This document shows, one piece after another, positions 14,101-28,400 of a DNA stretch of 64,000 bases. The stretch comes from Rhea pennata. Lineage: Eukaryota > Chordata > Aves > Rheiformes > Rheidae. Each line of letters opens with the position of its first letter. Positions within the stretch are counted from its first letter, which is position 1. The notes beneath the pieces are model-generated. The model was not told the DNA's origin. It ran no database searches and saw only the letters and a list, made by a program, of their open reading frames with translations. The translations under genes and the position numbers were made by a program. The DNA lies in assembly GCF_028389875.1 (NCBI RefSeq), contig NC_084666.1, positions 65,604,422-65,668,421 on the forward strand. The letters run 5' to 3'.

Positions 14101-17100
14101 ATGAATTTTTCTTCTACTTTTGTCTTTAAACATTTAGGCAGAAATAAAATCTAAATTGGAACAGCTGAAAGAGAAAGAGGACAAAATAAAGATGTTACAG
14201 GATCATGTGGAAGAACTACAGAAAGCAGGAGTGGAAAAAAGGAATGCATCTCTTTCAGTGGTAAACAAGTTCTGTGGCTGAGAGGCAGTGGTTTTGAGGT
14301 TTGGGAGGGGGGTAGCGGGGGATACTTGAAATTTAGACTTGCTGTAATCAGAATTTAACACCTCCCTAGCAGACATGAGGAAAATTACTGTGCAAAGCTT
14401 TTACACAAATTACTTTTTTTTAATCACTTCTGTTCCGCAGAAGTTTAACCTATACAGCAGTACTTTGCCAAGGTAAAGCTATGGGAAATGTTCTTCTGTA
14501 TCTCAGTTCTCTACTACTGCTCCTTTCAGATGGAGTAAACATACAAGTCTTCTGAAGTTTTTTACATTTAACTTTTCTCATATTTGCTTTATTTCGGCTA
14601 TTTTTTTTTCATATTGCTTTATTTTGACTACACTTTTTTTTCTGGGAGGAGTTAATACTTGTTCATCTCTTTCAGGGAGCATCTGATAAACTAATTGAGG
14701 AAATTCAACAGCTGAATAAATCACTCTTTGATAGTGAAGCTATAGCCTTAGATGCAAAGAAGGAATCTGCCTTTCTCAGAACTGAAAATCTGGAGCTGAA
14801 AGAGAAGATGGTAAATACTTATTAAATAATGCTTTTGTAGCTGTGTAAAATTTAAATGACTGCTTGCTCTCAGACTAGTGAATTAATCAGTAGCAATCAG
14901 GAAAGACAAGATTTGACAGAGCAATTGAAGCAAGCCTAGTGACTTAAGCTCTGAGTAGTATTTCTTATTCTGAGACTTGTTTTCATCTTTCTCCTAAAGA
15001 GTCTTTTTGAACAAAATAGAGACTTATCCCAAATGAGTGGGTGATTGGCTTTGTCTGCCAGCGGAGGAAAAAATAAATGAATAGTCCTTGGGGTGGGTTT
15101 GTTTGTTTATTTCTTTGTTAGGACAAAGTTCTAAGTCTGGTTTTATCAGGGAACAAAAGAGATAGCAGGAAAGGTAGTGGAATGGGGTTTATTTACTCAG
15201 AGATGTGAAGGAATACAGATAAAACAGGAAAAACAGTTACAGTCCTGACTTGAAATGTACATTTGTTAAAGCATTCTAAACAGACTGGAACTGATTTTTT
15301 TTTTTTTTTTTTTTTTTTTAATGTGGAAAAAGTCAGTTATCGAGGCCAAAGTTGTTCAGAGTGGCAACAGGAAATATGATAAACAACACTTAACTGTTGA
15401 GCAGTTAAGTTTTTATGTATGTGAATTTCATGTTTTGTTTTCTTGAAGAATGAACTCCTAGATACTCATAAGCAAATGCAAAAGGATGTTCAACTCTATC
15501 AAAGGCAAATAGAAGCAGGAAAAGCAAGTTACAAAAAAATGCAAGCTGACTTGCAGAAAGAGTTGCAGTCTGTCTTTCAAGAAAACACAAGGCTGACTTC
15601 ACTGATGGAGGGTAAAGTTCCAAAAGGTACTGTTCAGTTTGAGCTGGTGTTGCTTCTTTTCTGTGGGGGTGGGGAGAGAGGGGAGACTTCAACTCTTTCC
15701 TCAAATAACTTGGAGGATTTTTAAAAGTAAAATCTTGGAATCTCTGGTACCAATGGCATGTAACTTCTGTAATACTTAAAGTACTTGGGGAAACTGCAGT
15801 TTATGTAATATTTCTTATTATACCAAGATGGTGAAACTGTTAGGGAGAAACCCAAATCAGATGGATTTCATCCAAACAAGTGATGACCAAATTCAAACTG
15901 TCAGTTTCAGCTCCTAATTGTTGGCCATTATGAAATATACTATTCTGGACTTATATGACATTCAGAATGTCATGTTAATATACATCTACTTAATTTAAAA
16001 TTTTCTTTCATTCTTTCTCTGTTGCTTATTAATCTAAACTTGCTGATCCTCTAGATTTGTTCTCTCTTGTGGAGCTGGAAAGAAAAACAGATGATTTAAA
16101 AACAGAACTAGAAAAAGTACTGGAAGAGAACACACATCTACAAAAACAAGTAAATGAGTTGTCAGAATTGCAATCTCTGTCAAATACAGTTGAGTTACAG
16201 CAAAAAGAGGTAAACAAAAAAAAAAACCCCTTATTGTGATATTTTCCTGTATTGAGGCATGAACCTTAAAATTATCTAGAGCAAGTAATCTTTATAGGGA
16301 TTTCTTCGTGAATACTTAGCAAAATGGTTCCAAAAGTTTTTTTTATTCTTTTTCCCCTCTAGTAAATAACTAAACATTATTGTTTGCAAGCTATACACTA
16401 ACAATTCAATATTTTGATCATGATACAGATTTTATAGATATATCTAAATCTTTAATCAGGTTAGGAGTTTTATCTAATAACTCCTATCAGTTCAGTCTTG
16501 ACTCAAATGTATGAAAAGGAGATATCCAAAGAACATATAAAGAGTTCTGAATGTCTAAGAGTTTTGAAGGTTTTGGATCCTTTGAGGTTTGTCTCTTACC
16601 CTCTTTCTGAAGGATTGTTTTGTTTTTTTTGTGTTGTTGGGATTTGTTTGTTTCTCTGTACTGTGTCTCCTATGTGACCATATGAAAACATCATACAACT
16701 ATGACTAATTGTAATAGAATTAGAAAATACTTTTAATGTTGCTCTTCTATTGGCAGATTCTGGAAAAATCTGAGGAGCTCTGCTTATTAAAATTAGAAAG
16801 AGAAAAACTACTTTCTGAAGTAGCTGATAAGGAAGTTAAATTCAAATATATGACTGAAGAAATTGAAAGATCAAAAGAAGATCTAGCAGGTGCACAACTC
16901 AAGTATGTAAAATCTGATCAGGAGTATGTAGCACTTAAACAGCTCCATGAAGATCTAGAGCAAAAACATATAGCTGCATCAGAAGACAATGAACAAATGA
17001 AGTTTCAAATAGAAATTCTAGCTAAGGAAGCACAGAAGTGTAAAACAGCTTTGGATGAAGTGAAATTAGAGGTTAGTTTCATCATCTTTCTCCTTTATAT

Positions 17101-20100
17101 GTGTAGGACACAGGTCAATTTATTCATAGTGAAAGATCATTTGGAGGCGTGGTCTTAAAGATGGCCACCAGGATTCATCTGTTAGTGGATATTAATTATC
17201 CTATGCTATAGGATAAGTATGAAGTCACAGGATTATGCAGTTTAACAGTCTTTCTCCAAAGACAGACAAACTTATGTTACTCTATGTTACATGTTTTCTT
17301 CTATACTCTGTCTTAATTCTTCTTTTTCAATTCTTCTCTTTATTGTGCAAGTAAATATGCTGCTGACCTAATATCACTGAAGTCAGAGATAAAGCTTTCT
17401 TATGGTGAAAACTGGAGTCTAACTCTTCAGAATTTTCCTCTGGGCTTTAAAAGAAAAAAATAGAACAGATGATCGTTCAAACTAAGGAGAATCACTGCAT
17501 AAATTGACAACTAAAAAGTGTGTGGGGGAGGACTCTAAGAGGAAGAAATGAGAATTAAAAAGGCATTTTTTACAACCCTCTTGGCAGTGACATGGCTATC
17601 GTATTCCAGCTGTAGATTTGATTAAATTCCTAAACTTTCATGTAACAGTGCACATGAAACAGCAGGTTTTACTAAAGCTTTTGCTACTAAGGAAAAAATA
17701 TCAAAAGGTCCCACAAACCAGTGCTTAATTGATGTGGTAAGAATATAAATGGAGACTTAAAGGTGTGGGGAGGAGGGAGATGAAATTTGTATTGTTGCAA
17801 GCTAGCATTTTTTCACTCTCTCTAAGCAAGATTCTGCAAGGACAGATGTGTTATGCATCTTCCCCTGTTATAATGAAAGTGTTTTGTTTTTTCCCTTTTC
17901 AAACTAAAGCTTTCCAGCAAAATGAAAGAATTGGAAGAAATGACAGCAGAGCACATGCAGCTTCTTGGAGTAAGAGAAGATCTTATTCAGACTCAGCAGA
18001 GGTTAAATGAAATGGAGCAATTAAAAGAGCAAGAAAAGATTACAGAGTCTAGATTGGAAGACAAGGATTCAGAGATTCAGGCAGTTCTTCAGCAGCTGAG
18101 TGGATGTCAGGAAGAAATAAAGAGCCTCACCCAGGAGAAGAATTACCTAAAACAAAAAGAAGAGATTCTCCAAGCTGAGACAGACCAACTCAGAGAAGAT
18201 ATCAAGGAGACTGTTTCAATGGTAGGAATTCTACCTTAATCGAAATGGGCCATATGCTTTAAGGGGAAATATTTAAGAACATTTATAAATCATGCTGAAA
18301 GATATAGGGAGTGGAGATTTTTTTAAACTCGAGGATTGCTTACTAATGTGGTGAAACTTGTGCCTTTTCTTGTCTGTGTTTTAATGTTTCTTATTCTTTA
18401 GAATATTCTAGCACATGAAGAACTAAGAAATACACAGAGTTCTCTCAAGCAATCCCAGGACATAATTAAGAAGCTAGAGAGAAGTATTTCTGAAAAAGAA
18501 TCTCAGTTTCTGAATATTGAAGAGGCACTAGGAAAAACTATTAATGAACTTGAAATACAGGTAAGGTGTTACAAAATTTCAAAGTTGAAACAGTCCTGTT
18601 TTTCAGTGCCTCAATTCTTTGAAGGGGTCAGCAAACATAGGAGTGATTTTAGTCTTAATGTGTTTCCCAATTTTGGGGAGAGAGACCTGATCACCTTGCC
18701 ATCTCTTCCACTTGTCTTTAGGAAATTTATAAGTCTCTGGTAAAAAGTGCATCAAGCAGAAATACTGTCTGATTCAAGTCTTTACCAGTTGGTAATTTGA
18801 CTCCCTGCAGGCTTTTAAGCTGTCATGTATACTTTAATGAACCTCTGCTTAACTGGTGTTCCAAAACAGACAATTTGAGTGGTGGTATCGGACAACAAAT
18901 GGATGAAGAGGTGAGGTTTGCCTTAGGAGGAATGAGGCTAACAATTTTTAACTCTCAGTCCCAGTGAAGGGTCTAGTGCGCACAGCTGCAAATGGCAGTG
19001 GAATTCCCATCATACAGCAGAAAGCCGATTCAATGTCTTTGTGCTTGTGTACGATGGCTGGCAAGGATTGCTGAGAATGCTGCATGTTATACAATTGCTT
19101 CAGTGGTTGGAGCTCCTCTTAAAGGAGAAACTATAGCACATGCGATAGTGAAGTATATATTTGCTTAAAGTGTATCAGCTGTTAGAGCCAGTAAGTCAAC
19201 ATATATTCAGCATTTGTGTGTTTTGAAGTGGATATATGAAAATAACCAGAGACATTTCTTAACCTGAGAAGAACAAGTTGGAATGTTTTTCTAGATAAAA
19301 TCTAAACAGCGTTGCAAAATAGACTGCTAAAAGATTAGTTTAAAGGAAAATGGCAAACTAAAGACTGTTTAGGAGTTTCAGAATTTGGAGAGGGAGGTGT
19401 TTTTATTTTTTTAAAAAAAGCAGAAAAGTGAGTCAAATAGAATGCATTTGAATTTTGGTTTTGAATTGATGGAAATGCTTTTTTTTTTTGCATATTTTGT
19501 CTTTGTAGTTATCACAGAAGACTGAAGAAATAAAAACCCTCACATTGGAGAGAGACCAGCTTGCTGAAGGAAAATCTGAAAATTCTAAAAACCACGAGGA
19601 AAATGATCAGCTTCAGGTTCTAAAGGAACAAATCTTTTTCCTTACCCAAGAAAACAATTCATTGCAGAATAAACTTGACAGCTTACGTATGAAAAAGGAA
19701 GAGTACGAGGACGGCACTTTGGTAATTATTGTACTGAGACTAATGGAAAAAATGCATATTCAATCTTGAATTAAAACAATTTGCAAAACTAACTGGCAGA
19801 AAGAATCCTACTCTCTGATTAAAGACCTTTAAATAACAAAATTATTATTGTTCACTTAAAAGGTATTCCACCATTATGTTAGTTGTATATGGACAACTAA
19901 TAGTAGAATATGGCATATTTCTACTGTAAATGGAATCTTACCTTCATACATGGTAGCAGTGTTCTGAGTTCATCTGCATAGAGACACAGTTTTCTTAAAA
20001 CAATAGTTAATGGAAGTTTTTTTGGGGGGGGCGGGATCTGCATTTCAAGGTATATAATTGATTTTTTTTTAAAAAAAAAACTCTTATTTTTATTGAAAGC

Positions 20101-23100
20101 ATGTGTTAGGGGACTCCATAGCCAAGACTCTTCATAACTGGAGATGCTGATTAGGTGTCTGTGTGTGTATGTATATCAAGGCCCTACCCGCAAGCCTTAA
20201 ACTATGGCCATAAGAGTTCTATCTCTGGTAACTTGTTTGAGAAACTATCACAAGAACAGTAACCAACACATTTGGGGAGACCTTTTAAATAGATTGATTA
20301 TAAAAGTCAGAGAAGCCATGTTTTAAAGAGACTTGCATTTTTTTGAGAGTAACAAGATCTACCTGAATCCAATATATAACTAAGCTTCTTGAACTACAAG
20401 ACAAAAGCAAAATTCAGGAGTGTCCCCAAATGTGCCTGTTACTATTTTTGTCTAAATAAATTCTCTAGCTTCAAGAAAAAAGCATTCAGCAAGAAGTACT
20501 TGGCTTGAAAGAAGAGCTGAGCCAGGCACAAAGGAAGTTGCGTGAAATGGAGGAAATGAAGACCAGTGAATCCACAGAGGAACCTGAGAAGATGGGGAGA
20601 ATAGACTTTACTCCAAAACTGTGTGACTGTCAGGACATGAGCACTGTAACAGGAGGAGATGATGATCTCAAAATACAACTGAAGAATCTGCAAAATGAGA
20701 GAGATCAGCTCAGGGAAACCATACAGGAGATAAATAGCACGGTAAGAAAAATAACCTGATTCCTTTAGGACTACATCTTTTAGAAAACTTCTCTCCTAGT
20801 ATTTAAGTGTTACGTAGGCTTAATGTGCTTTAACTCTCTTATGTCCAAAGAATTCAGAGATGCAGGAGAAGTTGAGATGTGCTCATAACTCTCTCAAGCA
20901 ACATCAAGAGACTATTGCAGAGCTAAAAGGAAGTATTTCAGAGAAAGAAAGTCAACTCCTGACAGTGCAAGAGGCATTGAGGAAAACAACTGATGAACTG
21001 AAACAACAGGTTGGATGTAGCTTTTCTCGAGCAAAACAGAAGTTCTGTCAAGATTGGCGATTCATGTCCTGGGTAGATTTCATCCTAAAGGGTTCAATAA
21101 AAATGTAGTAAAGGGTACTTAAAGGCCTTTATTCTGCCCCCCCCAACTGCTTCCCAGAAGAATTCCATAAAAATATAAAGGAAGTGAAAAGATGATCAAA
21201 CTGCAATTTGAATCACAATTATAATTGCAAGTTACAAGTCAGGTTGAAGGTTGAAATATTTGACATCACTGCCTCAATATATTTTTGAAGTCTTAAACTT
21301 TTAATATTTTACATGATTGATAGTATGTTATCTTTCAGCTATGTAACTGAAAATATTCTAGCAACTAAAAAACAACATGGTTCTCTTTAATTTGCTGCAT
21401 TATTATAAGTTATAAGTTTGTCTGTGACTACTTTTTATTATTCTGGCCTTTAGAACATTAATACTTGTTTGAATGAAGCCTGTTTGCCTGTTTCTGTGAG
21501 TTTATAATGAGCTATAGGTTTTCATGTAAATGAATGGGTGTACCAATGAGACAGAAGCATTGGAATTTGACTAAGCTTCAGCAAACTGGTCACATCCTTC
21601 TTGGTTTGTTTAACAGAAAACATCTCATTCATTTAACTTTATATGTAATGATGATGATGTAATTATCTGTAGATATAGACAGTGTTTGAAAAATATCCAA
21701 TAACACTTCCTCAAATCAAAACTTAATTTGGAGAAAATGATAGCTTTCTAATTTATTTTGGGGGCTGAAGTAGCTCAACTGGGCGAGTATTAGACTGAAG
21801 ATCTAAAGGTCCCTGGTTCAGGCCCGAGTTTCAGCAAGGGGGGTCCTTGTTGCTCCTTCTCTGGAGATATTCAAAGCCCGTCTGGCTGCAACCCTGTCTA
21901 ACATGCTCTAGGTGACCCTTCTTGAGCAGGGGTGTTGGACTAGATGATCTGCAGAGGTCCCTTCCAACCTTACTAATTCTGTGATATGTTTCATTGTTGC
22001 TATCATTATGAAGTTATTTCTACCTATGCTATAGATGATTCATGATATTAATGCCAATCCCTGTTTGTTCTTTCAGTTCACAGAAGTAACTGAAAACCTG
22101 GCTCGTGTTTCTTCTGAATATAGCAAGCTACTGGCAGAAAAAGAGCAAACTGAACAAACAATGAATGACCGTATTTGTCAGCAGCTTGACAAAATCACTT
22201 TGCTTAATCAAGAAAGAAATGAGCTTCAGCAAATGGTAGAGTGCTTTAAAGTAGAAAGAGATGAGTTAGAGGCCAACTTTCACGAAAGCAAAGAGAAAGT
22301 ATGTATCAAACCTCTTAAATGTTCATGCTTTAAAGCCAGGCTATGCTATTCTGAAGGTTTGTGTTTGTCTTGAAGCCTTCTGTTCGGTGTCTTCCTCTCT
22401 CCTGTTTTTAGCTGGTTTAGGATATTGGAATCTTTGGTTCTCTCTCTGCTACTCTGGGTTTAGACAACTGTTTGCCACCTACTGGACAAGTACTCTCCAA
22501 GTTTTTTTCATCTACAATAACTTTACATTTAGCACTGAATGGTAGAGGTACTTTAGGTTTATTGATATCTAGAGGCCCAAGTCTGCTACCACTACAATCC
22601 ACAATGAGCTGATGAGGAGAAAGCTAACCCAGAAAGATGGATGCTCTATCACACTTCTACATGATGTTTTATTTTCATGGCAAAGTTACAACCTCATTAT
22701 TCTAAGTGTTTGCAAGGAAAGCGTGCTTATATTGACCCAGTATTTCAGACAAACTTGACCATATATGTAGTTAACAAATCAAGTTGTCTCCAAATTAAAA
22801 GGAAGCTGTGCAAATTCTTTTAAGTAGTAAAAGCTTTCGTGCAAATTTAGTTAATGGAACCACTAGTCTCTTATGAATGTGTATAGAACATCTATTTAAA
22901 AAGTAAAATCAGCAAACCTGAGACTATCAAATCTTTGTCATCAAACTAATCTTTCATTTTAGGTGTGGACCTCCTTCATAAACAGTTAATTTAAACAAAT
23001 TCTTGTATTTTGTGATAGTTGCCACATGGGTAAGAATGTATTACAGGTTTTCGCAAATATAGTCATCCACATTATCTGTTCCTTTAATATTTCCCTTCCT

Positions 23101-25426
23101 GCAACTCTTTGCCCTCAATGTGAGTATGAATGGCAAATTTTATTTGACTATGGTGAGGGGGGGGTGTTTTGCTTGAGAGTTTTTCTTTTTTTTTTAACCT
23201 GGTAAAGGATTAAAATTTTTGAAGACTAATCTCCTTTGGAGTTCTTAAACTTGGTACAGGGAAATGACAAATGAGAATAAATTTTTTTTCAGGTAAAAGA
23301 TTGATTATCCTGATAATTCTTTCTTAGAAACTTAAATGTCTTTGCTTAACACAATACTTGATTCCTGATAACCAAAACTTAGTCATACTGATTAATCACT
23401 CATTAACACTTTCATGCAGACCATACAAACTCTGACAGAACTGGAAAATCTGCAGGAAGAACTAAAGCATCAGAAAGAGCAAACAGATTTCCAGAAAAAC
23501 ATGCTAGCAGAAAGGGAGGAGAAATTGCAAAATACTGAAGAAAAACTGACTAAAGAAATAGATGAGTTGAAAGAAAAGGCAAGTACAGTAAAATAACAAT
23601 TTTTAGAACTAACTTAAATAACCTGTGAGAATTTGCACTGTTTCTACTGTTCACATAGATGATGTCATGATGATAGAAGTTAGCAACTGTTTTCTCCTGA
23701 ATGAAGAGAAATTCTTGCTACTAGTTATGTTCATTTTATCCTTTTTTTGTTTAGATAGACAAGCTGAATCAAGAATTAAACTCCATAACAAAGGAAAGAG
23801 AGCAGCTGCTGGATGAAATGAAAGAAAAGACTGAGAGTGAAAGCAGTAAATTTCAAGAGGTGGAGAAGCAGAATAATATGTTAGCACAGGAGAGAAACCA
23901 GCTCCAGAAGATGCTGGAAGGTATCCAGGCAGAGAAAGACAAGCTGGAGGTCAAACTATATGAGAGTATTGAGAAGGTGCTTTAATCTTTAATAAAAATA
24001 TAATAGCTATGGACTAATTGTTTGAAGAATATCAGTATACTTGTCTTGTGGAACTGTATATAAAGCTGTGTGTAAATTTCTTTTGCAAATTTTATCTGGG
24101 GATGCTTTATTTAGTTGAGTTTTTTGTTTGTTTTTTAAATGAGGAACAGGAGATCACACAGGTTAAATTACTGAAACACAGCAGGCATTTTCTTATGAAC
24201 TTGATGAAATGGTATGTTTTGCAGTTGAGCTCCAAAGCTGAAGCTGAAACGGCTAATAACAGCACAGTTCAGTGACTGCTTACTAAAATGGTCAGGTAGT
24301 GTCCATTGAGCAGCAGCTCTTATTCAAGCACTTGGTAATTATTTCAACTATCTGTAGTTGATTTTAAAATCTACGATAGAAAGAGAACCTTGTTCTTGCT
24401 ACCAGCATCTTCTGGATGATCCAATGCACCTATTCTTGAGTATTCGTTTTCTTGCTGTGTAATGCCAGGTTCACTTAAAAGTCATAGGATTTAATTTAAG
24501 TCATTATAGGGCTGGTATTCCTTTGTCTAAGATATTTTAAAAGTACTGTTTGACAACAGTTCAGTTAAATTGTTTCAGATTGAAAAGCATTTAGGAATTA
24601 CTACGAAACCTCACTGAAATCACGTCTCTGCTTTGTTACTCATCCACGTAATAGGGACTGCAGAAAACAAGTCCAAGTGTGTTTGTAGAGTACTCTATTT
24701 CTTTACATCAACAAATACAAAGGATTTATGAGTATTCTGGTTGGCAGGTTTTGCTTAGTGAAAGCAAAACCTTCTCAAAGACAACTTTAATACAGTTTCC
24801 AGAAACAAAGCAGCTTGTTGGTGCTAAATATTTTGACTCCCATGCATACTGGTGTGTGCAAAACAGATTCACGTGCTAGCTTAGAACTTTATTTTGTTTT
24901 CTTTACATTGTTTTTTACTCCAGGTCCTTGAAAGAGAAAAGGAATTAAAACAAAAACAAGAGCTCTTCAACAATGAGAAGAGTAAAGCTGAAGAAAGAGA
25001 AGAACAATTGTTAAAGGTTCAGAGGCGATCAGAAATCCTAGAGGACAGCCTAACAAACAAGGTAAGGTATTTTGTTTTTTAGCTTCCTGATCTGCATTTT
25101 TATTTTCTGATGTCTTGTCACTAACGTGTTTATCTCTTGCTTAGGACAAATCCTACTACTTAAGTCTCAGAGCACCTTTTCTGTAGGTGCTATAACAAGC
25201 AGAAACATGGGCAGAGGCTTTTGCACAAGTTTCTCTAGTGCTACTATTTTCTAAACATTACTAATTTGTTTCAGCTTGGGTTATCTGCTCTATTAGAATG
25301 GACATACTGGATACAAGCAATATGATTACAGATTGCTTCAGGTTAGCAGATGCATTATTCTTCTATTCATTAGAGCAGTTGGAAGGAAAATTACATTGCC
25401 TATCTCTTATGTGAATCTTCATTTTT

Positions 25427-25466
<40 letters not shown>

Positions 25467-28400
25467 ATCTGGACATGAGATGACTACTCTTCTGTTCCTT
25501 TCTTCTTGCTGTGGTGTAGACCAAACCTGACTGAAGTAGAGCTGTATGGTCTAATGCTGCTTTTTTTTAATTATTTTCCCAAATGATTAGAACTTTTTTT
25601 TAAAACTCTTCGTGAATTTTTTTTTAACTATAGATCCACCAGTTAACTGAGACACTGAATAGTGTATCATGTGAAAAAGACCAGTTATTGGCTGAAAGAA
25701 CTAGTCATGCTTTACAACTTCAAGAACAGATCTCATCAATTAATCAAGAAAAAGATGAACTACAGAAACTTCTCCAGGATGTCAGCTCTGAGCGGGACCA
25801 GCTCAAGATAGAATTGCAAAAAAATTCTGAGATGGTTGGTATTGCAAATTGCATACCTAACATATGAATAACATCTCACCTTCTTGAGTGGTACTTAAAT
25901 ATCTGTGTGCTTATTTTAGTGCATTGAAACAAATGCCAAACTGGAATGTGCTCTGGACCAACTGCAACAGAAAAACCTGAATGACCTATCAGTTCAAGTG
26001 AACACACTTGATAATGCAGAACAGATGTATGACGACAGCCTGAAGGAAAAAAACTTAAAAATTAAGGTAAATTACTTTTCTACTTATATAAGTGTAGATG
26101 TTAAATATTTTGTCTGGAGTATCAACCTTGCTTCTGTGTGCAATGTATTAAATTGCTAGTACATCTTGCTATGATGATACAAGCTATGGGGCAGCAGTTG
26201 TTACTGTTTGGTGACTGTGCATCCTATTTTGAGAACTTGAATTGTAATTCTACATTTAGATATCTCACCTGACTTTGTTATTGTCCAGCTGAAAACAAAA
26301 GGTGATGTAAAAGTGCTCACCATTTTGCTTTTGCAAAATCACATGAACTTTCCCTCCCTTGCCCCTAATAAATTTGACTTAAGTAGCACCTTCTCTTCTC
26401 AAAATAGCTAAGTTGTGTAATTTCTCAAAGTGTTAATTTGCTGTCCTGAGTAAACCCCACTATGGATGTGAGTACCACTAACTTATCAAAAATATAAACC
26501 AAGATTTAAGGATATGTATGAAATAACATACAGCTCCCCACTGTACTGCAGTCTGCACAAATGTGTAGTAGAATCAGGGACCATGTAATACCTGCTAGAA
26601 AAGCCTAATGGCTTCTTGAATTGACACTAAAAGTTGCAGAGAGAGAGCTGAACCTATTCTGTAGCCTTGTCTTCTCCATTAGCACTTGTTTAGCTCCTTA
26701 CTGCTGATGTAGCATATAATGAGGCCCATAAACAACATCATTTAGGACTCTCAGTTGCAGTCTTCCCTTCTGAGTTGTAGCTGGGAGCTTTCCAAGTGAT
26801 TGCTGGTGTATGCACACAATAAAAAAGGATCCCATATTTATGGGAATAAATGATGGGCATTGTTTAATCTGTGGAAGTTTCTTCTGCAAAATATTGCTGA
26901 TGTCGTCATCGCCTTAATATTCAAAGGACTAGGTGCTTGTATGTGTATTGAAAGCAGACTGGATTACTGTATGAATATTACTTTTAATGTTCAAAAAGGA
27001 TATTTATCACTCCAGGGCACCAGCTAATCTAGGAAAAAACTTTCATAACAAGCAAGCTGATCTTATCTGTTATGATGTTCCTTGTGCCATTTGCTTAGGT
27101 ATCTTGTGTTAGTGCCTTTTGAATGCCAGGCAGTTACTATGTCAGCTCCAGTGTGTTTATGGGTGTGGGAGAATTAATGAATCCTGTTTGACTTACTCCA
27201 AAGATGGAGGCAGTACTGGCTAATAAGCTTACACTGACTTGCTCAGAGATGTGTAATGTAGCTTCAAATAAACAGTACTTGAACTGCAGTTTACTGAGTG
27301 CCTCCTTGATACCAGTTTCATTTCTCAGCCTGCTTATCTCTGCCTTTATGGAAGGTGAGGAGAGCTTTTATTTTTATTTTTTTTATTTTTATTCTTTTGT
27401 GAATGCACTATGAAGCCCAAAACAAGAGATGTGCATGCTCGCGCTCTCTCTCTCTTCCTCCCCCCTGCCCCTTCCCCAAAGGACTGACAGAGTAGGTCAC
27501 CTTGGACCTTGTCCTAACAACAGCCCAGCAGGAAAACTGTGGATAAGCAGCAAATTTGATCTCTCTCTCTCAGCGTATATGTCTTGATGTGGCCAGAAAA
27601 TCTAGATCACAAAAATAATTTGAGCATGTGAAACATGCTTTTCTGGAGAACTAAGAAATCCTCTGCTTTTGAACTGGCTCAGTGTTTGTTTCTGCAGCGA
27701 GTCAAAAACTGAAAACTTAGTCTAGCATCTTTTATATTGTAAAATCAACACATGCTTTAGACAGTTGTCCTGAAATCTGATGATTTGTTTTAGGTTTGTT
27801 TTAAAGCTGATCACTTTATTTCTCTCTCTCTCTGTGTATATATATATATGTGTATATATATATATGTATAGATATATGTAGTAATTATTATTATTGACTG
27901 AATGAATTTGTTTACCTTGCACTTAGGAGCTTCTTGAGAAATTTCCAAACATGGGGAAGAGATATGAATGTCTCTCTACAGTGTCTCTTAATCTAAAGAA
28001 TGAACTGAATAGTCAGAAAGCACTGATAGCTGTGATACTGACTCGGCTTTCATTGGAGCAGACTAAACAAGTCAAAAGGCTTCAAACTGAAAATGAGAAA
28101 ATAAACGGTCATCTACAGAGTTTACTGAACAAACTGAAGGTATCATCTTAATGCTGAATGTGTAGATAGCTTTATATTACATGTTTTCTACTTTTGCTTA
28201 ATCAGCTCTTTTTAATATTAAAGACAAGGATTCTTTATGCTGTAGCATAGATCTTACTGAAAGCATACCTCGTGGAAAATTGAACTGATAAACCCTTTAC
28301 AATCCTGGAAAACTGAATTTCTTAAAGTTAATCAACCTTAATTTCTGACTGTAGTCCAGCTTCTTTGCAGGGTGTTATTTCATTGACATTAGTGGGAAGG

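Larger units (their letters stand above)
22077..25834 (+). repeat. CENPE rod exon cassettes C-D-C-D-C
   Basis: Type C exons are 22077-22298 (222 nt), 23755-23976 (222 nt) and 25634-25834 (201 nt). Each has the core NQE(R/K)(N/D)ELQ(Q/K)-like block; copy 1 reads [12 protein letters not shown], copy 2 [12 protein letters not shown] and copy 3 [12 protein letters not shown]. Each then has an (E/A)(R/K)D(E/K/Q)L block near its end. Type D exons are 23420-23578 (159 nt) and 24924-25061 (138 nt), sharing AER/EER-EEKLQ/EEQLL cores. The shorter copies are exactly 21 nt, one heptad, shorter than their partners. Confidence 0.75.

Noticed and set aside
21764-21835. Stand-alone tRNA-Phe(GAA) gene
   Set aside because: The cloverleaf is good, but box B is altered (GGTTCAGG instead of GGTTCGA), there is no T-run terminator right after it, and CR1 3' sequence follows directly. 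A retroposon head explains it better.
23578-23583. GT donor at 23583 for the CENPE exon starting at 23420
   Set aside because: It would change the phase and run into TGA 20 codons into the next exon.
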